From NCBI RefSeq assembly GCF_018614585.1, contig NZ_JAGGOI010000016.1, positions 141,449 to 205,448 of the forward strand: a stretch of 64,000 nt of DNA, written 5' to 3'. Below the pieces are notes generated by a model. That model saw nothing but the letters and a program-made list of their open reading frames with translations. It did no database searches and was not told where the DNA came from. Made by a program: the position numbers and the translations under genes. This document shows positions 42,992 through 50,538 of this stretch, one piece after another (the first letter of the stretch is position 1; each line of letters opens with the position of its first letter). The stretch is from Streptomyces sp. ISL-1 (GTDB taxonomy: Bacteria; Actinomycetota; Actinomycetes; Streptomycetales; Streptomycetaceae).

Positions 42992-44425
42992 CTACTTCGG
43001 GCTGTCGTCCTCGCCGATGTGGTGCACGCGCACCAGGTTCGTCGAGCCCGCGACTCCGGGCGGCGAGCCGGCCGTGATCACGACGATGTCGCCCTTGTCG
43101 CAACGGCCGATCTTCAGCAGCTCCTCGTCGACCTGGGCCACCATGGCGTCCGTGGAGCCGACCTGCGGGACGAGGAAGGTCTCCACGCCCCAGGTGAGGT
43201 TGAGCTGGGAGCGGGTGGCCGCGTCGGGTGTGAAGGCCAGGAGCGGGATCGGTGAGCGGTAGCGGGAGAGCCGCCTGACGGTGTCGCCGGACTGGGTGAA
43301 GGCGACCAGGAACTTCGCGCCCAGGAAGTCGCCCATCTCGGCTGCCGCGCGGGCCACCGCGCCGCCCTGGGTGCGGGGCTTGTTGCGTTCGGTCAGCGGG
43401 GGCAGGCCCTTGGCGAGGACGTCTTCCTCGGCGGCCTCGACGATGCGGCTCATCGTCTTTACCGTCTCGACGGGGTACTTGCCGACGCTGGTCTCGCCGG
43501 AGAGCATCACGGCGTCGGTGCCGTCGATGACGGCGTTGGCGACGTCGGACGCCTCGGCGCGCGTGGGGCGGGAGTTGTCGATCATCGAGTCGAGCATCTG
43601 GGTGGCGACGATGACCGGCTTGGCGTTGCGCTTGGCGAGCTTGATCGCGCGCTTCTGGACGATCGGCACCTGTTCCAGTGGCATTTCCACGCCGAGGTCG
43701 CCGCGCGCGACCATGATGCCGTCGAAGGCGGCCACGATGTCGTCGATGTTCTCGACGGCCTGCGGCTTCTCCACCTTCGCGATGACGGGGAGGCGGCGAC
43801 CCTCCTCCTCCATGATCCGGTGGACGTCGTCGATGTCGCTTCCGCTGCGTACGAAGGAGAGCGCGATGATGTCGGCGCCGATGCGCAGCGCCCAGCGGAG
43901 GTCCTCGATGTCCTTCTCGGAGAGTGCGGGGACGGAGACGGCGACGCCGGGGAGGTTGAGGCCCTTGTGGTCGGAGACCATGCCGCCTTCGACGACGGTG
44001 GTGTGGACGCGGGGGCCTTCCACCGCGATCACTTCGAGGGCGACCTTGCCGTCGTCGACGAGGATGCGCTCACCGCGGGTGACGTCGTTCGCGAGGCCTT
44101 GGTAGGTGGTGCCGCACATGCGGCGGTCGCCATGGGTCTCCTCGACGGTGATGGTGAATTCGTCGCCGCGTTCAAGCAGTACGGGACCTTCGCGGAAGCG
44201 CCCGAGGCGAATCTTCGGACCTTGAAGGTCGGCGAGGACGCCGACGCTGTGGCCTGATTCGTCGGATGCTTTGCGTACGCGCTGATAGCGCTCCTCGTGC
44301 TCGGCGTAGGTGCCGTGGCTGAGGTTGAAGCGGGCGACGTCCATTCCGGCTTCGACCAGTGCCTTGATCTGGTCGTATGAGTCGGTGGCGGGCCCCAGGG
44401 TGCAGACGATCTTTGCTCGGCGCAT
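42992..44425 (-). CDS. pyk: Pyruvate kinase
   Basis: Final step of glycolysis: phosphoenolpyruvate plus ADP to pyruvate plus ATP. 477 residues, usual length. RAKIVCTLGPATDSYDQIKA, VARFNLSHGTYAEHEER, LADLQGPKIRLGRF, the catalytic segment LPVIAKVEKPQAVENIDDIV (Lys), GIMVARGDLGVEMPLEQVP and ATQMLDSMIDNSRPTRAEAS are all intact; the C-terminal regulatory domain (FTQSGDTVRRLSRYRSPIPL) is complete. About 230 bp upstream are AT-rich with TTGACA-like hexamers but no gene. Streptomycetes often have a second pyk elsewhere. Confidence 0.98.
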   Translation of the reverse strand: MRRAKIVCTLGPATDSYDQIKALVEAGMDVARFNLSHGTYAEHEERYQRVRKASDESGHSVGVLADLQGPKIRLGRFREGPVLLERGDEFTITVEETHGDRRMCGTTYQGLANDVTRGERILVDDGKVALEVIAVEGPRVHTTVVEGGMVSDHKGLNLPGVAVSVPALSEKDIEDLRWALRIGADIIALSFVRSGSDIDDVHRIMEEEGRRLPVIAKVEKPQAVENIDDIVAAFDGIMVARGDLGVEMPLEQVPIVQKRAIKLAKRNAKPVIVATQMLDSMIDNSRPTRAEASDVANAVIDGTDAVMLSGETSVGKYPVETVKTMSRIVEAAEEDVLAKGLPPLTERNKPRTQGGAVARAAAEMGDFLGAKFLVAFTQSGDTVRRLSRYRSPIPLLAFTPDAATRSQLNLTWGVETFLVPQVGSTDAMVAQVDEELLKIGRCDKGDIVVITAGSPPGVAGSTNLVRVHHIGEDDSPK

Positions 44426-44654
44426 GGTTCGAGCCTAGGGCTTACCGGCGGGTAGGGAATTGGTTGCGAATGACTACTCAACAACCTTTGCGTGAAGGGT
44501 TATTGACAAGTGTTGAATTGTGCGGAGCGGTGCTCTGATGAGCATTCATGACTAGTATCCGCGCAGCACCCGGGAGTGAGTCAGTAACTAAGCGTACTAA
44601 GCGTGATCGCGCCGGCCTGGCGCAGGCAATTCCTGCTCCCCCCGTCCTCGCTCG

Positions 44655-45362
44655 CTAGAGCTGCGGAGGGGTCATGGTGAAGCGGGCGTTCACCTGTGCG
44701 TAGACCGTCTGGCGCTGCGGTTCCAGATCGAGGGCGGGGGCCATTTCGGTGCCCTCGGCGGAGTACGCGGCCATGCGCATGCCGGGGGTGGGGGGCGCGC
44801 CGTACGGGACGGCGTTTTCCGCGCCCAGGTCGGCCAGCTCGACGAGGGCGGACAGCTGCGCGCCGAGGGCTTCGGCGTATTCACGGGCGCGTTGGACGGC
44901 CTCTCGCACTGCCTGGCGGCGGGCTTCGCCGTGGGCCGGGGAGTCGGGGCGCAGTGACCACCAGGGGCCGTCGACCCGGGTCAGCTCGAGGTCTGCGAGT
45001 CGGGTGGTGAGTTCACCGAGGGCGGTGAAATCGCTGAGCTCGGCGGTGATGTGGACGCGGCCGTGGTAGGCGCGGATCCGTTCGCCTCTGCCGTGGCGGC
45101 CCAGTTCGGGGCTGATGGAGAAGGCGCCGGTTTCCAGTTTCTCGACGGATTCGCCGTACGACTTGATCAGGTCCAGGACTGCGGAGTTGCGGCGGGTGAG
45201 GTCTTCCAGCGCGGTGCGCCGGTCTGTGCCGCGTGCGCTGACTGCGACGCCGATTCTGGCGATCTCCGGGTCGAACTCGAGGCGCGCCTCGCCTCGTACG
45301 GCGACGCGTGGCGTCTCGGGGGTGCCGTAGGGCGCGGCGTTGGGGGGTGTGTCGGTGGTCAC
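44655..45362 (-). CDS. SIMPL (DUF541) domain-containing protein
   Basis: 235 residues from GTG 45362 with GGGAGC upstream; in-frame codons to 45707 belong to the antisense of the nucleotidase promoter region. The pattern RVAVRGEARLEFDPEIARIG, YGESVEKLETGAFSISPELG, YHGRVHITAELSDFTALGEL, and AVREAVQRAREYAEALGAQL is the SIMPL domain. Related proteins in other bacteria are periplasmic or outer-membrane-associated and protect against oxidative stress, but this one has no signal peptide, so it is probably cytosolic here. Function unknown. Confidence 0.88.
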   Translation of the reverse strand: MTTDTPPNAAPYGTPETPRVAVRGEARLEFDPEIARIGVAVSARGTDRRTALEDLTRRNSAVLDLIKSYGESVEKLETGAFSISPELGRHGRGERIRAYHGRVHITAELSDFTALGELTTRLADLELTRVDGPWWSLRPDSPAHGEARRQAVREAVQRAREYAEALGAQLSALVELADLGAENAVPYGAPPTPGMRMAAYSAEGTEMAPALDLEPQRQTVYAQVNARFTMTPPQL

Positions 45363-45531
45363 GGGGAGCTCCCTCGTACGTCCTTGAACAGTCGTCCTGA
45401 CCACTCTCGCACCCGGTGGCGACAACTGGCGGACACCAGATCGAAACCCGCGAGGGGTGTTGCCGCATGATGCTCCTGAGCCAGAATCTACGCGCGTTGT
45501 GCAGCTGACCGATGGACATCGAGGAGACGAA

Positions 45532-47331
45532 ATGCCGCTGAACCGTAGGACGTTCCTGGAGCGGTCCGCCGCCGCCGGAGCGGGTGTGGCCGTCGCCGGC
45601 GCCGCCGCCGCGCCCGCCGCGGCAACGGACCACGGCAACGGACGTCCGCCGAAGCGGTATTCCTTCACCGTGATGGGCACCACCGATCTGCACGGCAATG
45701 TCTTCAACTGGGACTACTTCACCGACAAGGAGTTCGACGACAAGGCACACAACGATGTGGGCCTGGCGAAGATCTCGACGCTTGTCGGTCAGGTGCGCAG
45801 GGAGAAGGGGCAGCGCAACACCCTCCTCATCGACGCCGGTGACACCATCCAGGGCACCCAGCTGTCGTACTACTACGCCAAGGTCGACCCGATCACGGCC
45901 GAGCGCGGGCCCGTGCACCCCATGGCGCAGGCCATGAACGCCATGGGCTATGACGCGGCGGCGCTCGGCAACCACGAGTTCAACTACGGCATCCCTGTGC
46001 TGCGGAAGTTTCAGGAGCAGTGCGACTTCCCGCTGCTCGGCGCGAACGCGCTGGACGCCAGGACGCTCCGCCCCGCCTTCCCGCCGTACAGCATCCACCG
46101 CCTGTGCACCCCGCACGGCCGTGACGTCAAGGTCGCGGTCCTCGGCCTGACCAACCCCGGCATCGCCATCTGGGACAAGGCCAATGTCCAGGGCAAGATG
46201 GTCTTCCCGGGCCTGGAGGAGCAGGCCGCGAAGTGGGTGCCGAGGCTGCGCTCCATGGGCGCTGACGTCGTGATCGTCTCCGCCCACTCGGGCTCCAGCG
46301 GCACTTCCTCGTACGGCGATCAGCTCCCGTACATCGAGAACGCCGCCGGTCTGGTCGCCGAGCAGGTGCCCGGCATCGACGCGATACTCGTCGGTCACGC
46401 GCACACCGAGATCGCCGAGTACTTCGTGGCCAACAAGGAGACCGGCGCGAAGGTCGTGCTGTCCGAGCCGCTCAAGTGGGGCCAGCGGCTGACCCTTTTC
46501 GACTTCGACCTGGTCTGGAGCAAGGGCCGCTGGACGGTCGAGAAGGTCGGCGCGCAAGTCCTCAACTCCAATGCGGTCGCCGAGGACCCGAAGATCACCG
46601 GGCTCCTCGCCGACGAGCACAAGAAGGTCGTCGCGTACGTCAACCAGGTCATCGGCACTTCGACCGCCGCGATGGCCGCGACCGAGGGCCCGTACAAGGA
46701 CGTTCCGATCATCGATCTGATCAACCATGTCCAGGCGGAGACGGTGAAGGCGGCCCTGGCCGGCGGTGAGTACGCGGCGCTGCCCGTTGTCTCCCAGGCC
46801 TCCTGTTTCTCCCGGACCGCGGCGATCCCGGCCGGTCAGGTGACGATCCGCGATGCGGCCGGCCTGTATGTCTTCGAGAACACTCTGGAGGCGCGGCTGC
46901 TGACCGGCGCCGGGCTTAAGGACTATCTGGAGTTCTCCGCGAAGTACTTCGTCCAGACGGCGCCCGGTGCTCCGGTGGATCCGGCGAAGCTCACCAACGC
47001 CGACGGCATTCCGGACTACAACTACGACGCTCTGTACGGCCTGACGTACGAGATCGATATCGCGAAGCCGGCCGGTTCGCGGATCGTGAACCTGTCCTTC
47101 GCGGGCAAGCCGATCGATCCGGCCGCTCAGTTCGTGTTCGCGGTCAACAACTACCGGGCCGCCGGCGGCGGGAACTTCCCGCATGTCGCACAGGCCAAGC
47201 AGTTGTGGGCCGACTCCGACGAGATCCGCAACACGATCATCACGTGGGCGAAGGCCAAGGGCACGATCGATCCGGCGCAGTTCGCCTCGGTGGACTGGAA
47301 GCTGACGCGGGAGGGCACGCCCGTCTTCTGA
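45532..47331 (+). CDS. Tat-exported 5'-nucleotidase / 2',3'-cyclic-nucleotide phosphodiesterase
   Basis: 599 residues from ATG 45532, with GAGGAG upstream. A twin-arginine signal (NRRTFLERS then a hydrophobic Ala/Gly/Val stretch ending APAAATD) sends it out folded. The metallophosphatase domain has TDLHGN, DAGDTIQG, GNHEFNYG and VGHAHTEIAE, which bind two metal ions; the C-terminal nucleotidase domain (LPVVSQASCFSRTAAIPAGQ, FENTLEARLLTGAGLKDYLE, YGLTYEIDIAKPAGSR, VNNYRAAGGGNFP) binds the nucleotide base. It recovers phosphate and nucleosides from extracellular nucleotides. Monocistronic. Confidence 0.95.
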   Translation: MPLNRRTFLERSAAAGAGVAVAGAAAAPAAATDHGNGRPPKRYSFTVMGTTDLHGNVFNWDYFTDKEFDDKAHNDVGLAKISTLVGQVRREKGQRNTLLIDAGDTIQGTQLSYYYAKVDPITAERGPVHPMAQAMNAMGYDAAALGNHEFNYGIPVLRKFQEQCDFPLLGANALDARTLRPAFPPYSIHRLCTPHGRDVKVAVLGLTNPGIAIWDKANVQGKMVFPGLEEQAAKWVPRLRSMGADVVIVSAHSGSSGTSSYGDQLPYIENAAGLVAEQVPGIDAILVGHAHTEIAEYFVANKETGAKVVLSEPLKWGQRLTLFDFDLVWSKGRWTVEKVGAQVLNSNAVAEDPKITGLLADEHKKVVAYVNQVIGTSTAAMAATEGPYKDVPIIDLINHVQAETVKAALAGGEYAALPVVSQASCFSRTAAIPAGQVTIRDAAGLYVFENTLEARLLTGAGLKDYLEFSAKYFVQTAPGAPVDPAKLTNADGIPDYNYDALYGLTYEIDIAKPAGSRIVNLSFAGKPIDPAAQFVFAVNNYRAAGGGNFPHVAQAKQLWADSDEIRNTIITWAKAKGTIDPAQFASVDWKLTREGTPVF

Positions 47332-48771
47332 TCAGGAGTGTTCCATCAGCGGGCGCAGGCCCTCCCGCGTGTGCGCCGGGGGGGCCTGTCCGCGGTCCAG
47401 GCCGAAGCTGGTGAAGGCGGTGCGGCGCGGCAGCGGGTAGGGCTCCTTGCCGGTGAGGGAGTTGAGGATGCCGGCGCTGCGCCAGGCGGCCAGGCCCAGG
47501 TCGGGTGCGCCGACGCCGTGCGTGTGCCGTTCCGCGTTCTGTACGTACACCGAGCCGGTCACCGAGCTGTCGAGGAGCAGCCGGAACTGGTCGTCGATGC
47601 GCGGGCGGCCGGCCGCGTCACGGCGCATGTGGGGGTCGAGGCCGGACAGGAGCCGGTCGAGTGGGCGCTCGCGGTAGCCGGTGGCGAGGACCACCGCGTC
47701 GGTGGTGAGGCGGGAGCGGGTGCCTTGCTGGGTGTGTTCGATGTGGAGTTCGACCTTGGTGGTGGCGACCCGGCCGGCGGTGCGGACCGAGACGCCGGGG
47801 GTGAGGAGGGCGTCGGGCCAGCCGCCGTGCAGGGTGCGGCGGTAGAGCTCGTCGTGGATGGCGGCGATGGTGTCGGCGTCGATGCCCTTGTGGAGCTGCC
47901 ACTGGCGTGGGACGAGTGCGTCGCGGGTCTGCTCGGGCAGCGCGTGGAAGTAGCGGGTGTAGTCGGGGGTGAAGTGTTCCAGGCCGAGCTTGGAGTACTC
48001 CATCGGCGCGAAGGCTTCGGTACGGGCCAGCCAGTGGATCTTTTCGGCGCCCGCCGGCCGGGCTCGTAGCAGATCGAGGAATACCTCGGCGCCCGACTGT
48101 CCGGAGCCGACGATGGTGATGTGTTCGGCGGCCAGCAGCCGTTCGCGGTTGTCGAGATAGTCGGCGGAGTGGATGACCGGGACGACCGGGGCGTCGGCGA
48201 GCGGCTTGAGCGGCTCGGGCACGTACGGCTCGGTGCCGATGCCGAGTGCGATGTTCCGGGTGTACGCGCGGCCCAGGGCCTCCGCTTCGCCGTCCGGGTC
48301 GAGCTGCGTGAAGTCGACTTCGAACAGGGAGCGTTCGGGGTTCCAGCGCACGGCGTCGATCTGGTGGTTGAAGTGCAGGCCGGTGAGGCTGTCGCTGACC
48401 CAGCGGCAGTAGGCGTCGTACTCGGCGCGCTGGATGTGGAACCGCTCGGCGAAGTAGAAGGGGAAGAGCCGGTCCCGGGAGCGCAGGTAGTTGAGGAAGG
48501 ACCAGGGGCTGGCGGGGTCGGCGAGCGTCACCAGGTCGGCGAGGAACGGGACTTGGAGGGTGGCGCCTTCGATCAGCAGGCCGGGGTGCCAGTGGAAGGC
48601 GGGCCGCTGTTCGTAGAAGGCGGTGGCGAGACCGCCGTGGACGCCGTCGGCGAGCGCGGCGAGGGAGAGGTTGAACGGGCCGATGCCGATGCCCACGAGG
48701 TCGTGGGGCTGCGTGTCCCCCCACGCCCCCTGGGCGTAGGGGGAGCGTTCGGTTGCGGGCGTGCCGGTCAT
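47332..48771 (-). CDS. L-lysine N6-hydroxylase / L-ornithine N5-oxygenase family FAD monooxygenase
   Basis: 479 residues from ATG 48771, overlapping the decarboxylase stop as ATGA. FAD motif GIGIGPFNLSLAAL (28-41), NADPH motif VGSGQSGAEVF (about 209), and ATGYRERPLDRLL are those of IucD/SidA/PvdA enzymes and of DesB, which hydroxylates cadaverine in desferrioxamine synthesis. LQVPFLADLVTLADPASPWS and NYLRSRDRLFPFYFAERFHI fit the family. Together with the upstream decarboxylase it should give an N-hydroxydiamine, the building block of hydroxamate siderophores. No acyltransferase (DesC) or synthetase (DesD) follows; the next gene is convergent. Confidence 0.93.
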   Translation of the reverse strand: MTGTPATERSPYAQGAWGDTQPHDLVGIGIGPFNLSLAALADGVHGGLATAFYEQRPAFHWHPGLLIEGATLQVPFLADLVTLADPASPWSFLNYLRSRDRLFPFYFAERFHIQRAEYDAYCRWVSDSLTGLHFNHQIDAVRWNPERSLFEVDFTQLDPDGEAEALGRAYTRNIALGIGTEPYVPEPLKPLADAPVVPVIHSADYLDNRERLLAAEHITIVGSGQSGAEVFLDLLRARPAGAEKIHWLARTEAFAPMEYSKLGLEHFTPDYTRYFHALPEQTRDALVPRQWQLHKGIDADTIAAIHDELYRRTLHGGWPDALLTPGVSVRTAGRVATTKVELHIEHTQQGTRSRLTTDAVVLATGYRERPLDRLLSGLDPHMRRDAAGRPRIDDQFRLLLDSSVTGSVYVQNAERHTHGVGAPDLGLAAWRSAGILNSLTGKEPYPLPRRTAFTSFGLDRGQAPPAHTREGLRPLMEHS

Positions 48772-50168
48772 CGGGGGGTGCCGCCTTCCACGAGTTCGAT
48801 CAGGACTTCTTGGATCAGAGCTGCCAGGTCGCCGGGGGTGGCGTGCGGGTTGAGCAGGGTGGCCTTGAGCCAGAGACGGCCGCCGCCGCGGGCCCGGCCG
48901 AGGACGGCGCGGCCGTCGGCGAGGAGGGTGCGGCGGATGTCCGCGGTCTGCTCGTCGGTGGCCCCGGCGGGCCGGAACAGGACGGTGGCGAGTGTCGGTC
49001 GCTCGTACAGCTCGAGGCGGGGGTGCTCGTCGACGAGGTCGGCGAGTTGCTGGGCGGCGGCGCAGGTGCGGTCGACCAGCTCGCCGAGGCCGGTGCGGCC
49101 GAGCGCGCGGAGGGTGACGGCGATTTTGACGATGTCGGGGCGTCGCGTCGTACGCAGGGAGCGGCCCAGCAGGTCGGGCAGGCCGGCCTTGGTGTCGTCT
49201 TCGGCGTTGAGGTAGTCGGCGGTGAAGCGGAGCGGGCTGAGGTGGGCTCGGTCGGGGACGGCGAGCAGGCCCGCCGCGATGGGCTGCCAGCCCAGTTTGT
49301 GCAGGTCGAGGGAGACGGATTGGGCGCGTTCCAGGCCGGCCAGCTTGCCGCGGTGCTCGTCGCTGAACAGCAGCGGCCCGCCGTAGGAGGCGTCGATGTG
49401 GAGCTCGGCGCCATGGCGCCGGCACAGGTCGGCGATCTCGCGGAGCGGATCGATTCGGCCTGTGTCGGTGGTGCCGGCGGTGGCGACGACGAGGAGCGGG
49501 CCGGGCAGATCCCTGAGGGCCGTGTCGAGTGCGGCGAGGTCGAGGACGCCGGAGGAGGTGGGGACGGTCACCGGCTCGGGCAGGTCGAGGAGCCAGGCGG
49601 CGCGGTGTACGGAGTGGTGTGCGCCGGCGGCGCAGACCACCTGGACCGCGCCGTGGCGTTCGCGGGCCAGCAGCAGGCCGAGCTGGTTGGACTCGGTGCC
49701 GCCGGTGGTGACGAGGGCGTCGGGGTCGTCCCGCTCGGGGTAGACCTCGGCGGCCAGGGTGCGGCTGACCACGGCCTCGAGCTCGGACGCGGCCGGTGCC
49801 TGGTCCCAGGAGTCCATGGAGGGGTTGAGCGCGGAGGCGGCGAGATCGGCGGCGACGGCGAGTGCGAGTGGCGAGGTGTGCAGATGAGCTGCGCACAGGG
49901 GGTTCGCGGGGTCGGCGGCGCCGTGCGCGAGGGTGCGGACGAGGGTGCGCAGCGCGTCCTCGGCGCCGGTGCCGGTGTCGGGGAGTACGGGCTCGGCGGC
50001 CTCGCGTACCCGCGCGGCAACGGCGTCGGGCCCGCCGACGGGGAACGGTCCGCCGCGCGCCACCGCGCCCTCGTGGAGCGCGTCGAGCACGACGGCGAGC
50101 AGCGGCCGCAAGGCGTCGGGGCCTGCGGTTCCTCCGGCGAGGGGCGGGCTGGGCAGCGGCGTACTCAT
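48768..50168 (-). CDS. Pyridoxal-phosphate-dependent amino acid decarboxylase (DesA/DDC-like)
   Basis: 466 residues. Fold type I decarboxylase of group II: DALVTTGGTESNQLGLLLAR (phosphate site), VVCAAGAHHSVHRAAWLL (aromatic/His stacking), HIDASYGGPLLFSDEH (Asp contacting the pyridine nitrogen) and SLDLHKLGWQP with Lys291 as the Schiff-base lysine. Relatives include aromatic amino acid and diaminobutyrate decarboxylases and the lysine decarboxylase DesA. Coupling to the N-hydroxylase favours lysine or ornithine as substrate. I see no iron box (TTAGGTTAGGCT-like) in the 370 bp upstream, so iron control is not supported by sequence. Confidence 0.9.
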   Translation of the reverse strand: MSTPLPSPPLAGGTAGPDALRPLLAVVLDALHEGAVARGGPFPVGGPDAVAARVREAAEPVLPDTGTGAEDALRTLVRTLAHGAADPANPLCAAHLHTSPLALAVAADLAASALNPSMDSWDQAPAASELEAVVSRTLAAEVYPERDDPDALVTTGGTESNQLGLLLARERHGAVQVVCAAGAHHSVHRAAWLLDLPEPVTVPTSSGVLDLAALDTALRDLPGPLLVVATAGTTDTGRIDPLREIADLCRRHGAELHIDASYGGPLLFSDEHRGKLAGLERAQSVSLDLHKLGWQPIAAGLLAVPDRAHLSPLRFTADYLNAEDDTKAGLPDLLGRSLRTTRRPDIVKIAVTLRALGRTGLGELVDRTCAAAQQLADLVDEHPRLELYERPTLATVLFRPAGATDEQTADIRRTLLADGRAVLGRARGGGRLWLKATLLNPHATPGDLAALIQEVLIELVEGGTPR

Positions 50169-50354
50169 GCGGGGTCCTTCGGTGAGCGCGAGGTGTCACA
50201 CCAGGGTGTGCGGGCGACCCGGCGGGTTGCCCGCAGAGCTCAACGATCTCGACCCGAAAGTGGTACTGCGGTGCGGAAGTGGGGAGTTGGGGCGGGTGCG
50301 GCTGGTACGGCGGGGGCCGCTGCGCGGGGCCCGCACTCACCCCACCCGGCCCCT

Positions 50355-50532
50355 TGCCGCTCCGCCGCGTGGGGCTCCGCCGCGTGGGGCTCCGCCGCGC
50401 CGGAACCCCGTACGGCCTTCGGCCGTGTCCTCAATCGCCGGACGGGCTTGAGTTCCGCCCGTCGGGCGGAAACTCAAGCCCCGCCGGCGATTGAGGGGTG
50501 GGGCCCCCACGCGGCGGGGCGGAGCCCCGGCT
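50355..50532. repeat. Nested GC-rich inverted repeats upstream of the decarboxylase
   Basis: A 68-bp imperfect palindrome (50429-50496) pairs CCTCAATCGCCGG with CCGGCGATTGAGG and TTCCGCCC with GGGCGGAA. It is flanked by three GCCGCGTGGGGCTCC-like units (about 50365-50402) whose complement recurs at about 50508-50532. The CCGGCGATTGAGG block is a common Streptomyces intergenic palindrome; a related copy is at the right edge of the window. The rest of the 370-bp gap (50169-50538) holds no gene; the array is also just after pepN and can terminate it. Confidence 0.75.
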
Positions 50533-50538
50533 CGCCGG

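Noticed and set aside
48769..50340. A 1002-residue fusion of the N-hydroxylase with upstream sequence
   Set aside because: The upstream frame is Arg/Pro-rich antisense of the decarboxylase reading; the decarboxylase has the real motifs in another frame.
50169..50538. Iron-box (DmdR1) operator for the decarboxylase/hydroxylase pair
   Set aside because: No sequence resembling TTAGGTTAGGCTCACCTAA found on either strand in the gap.
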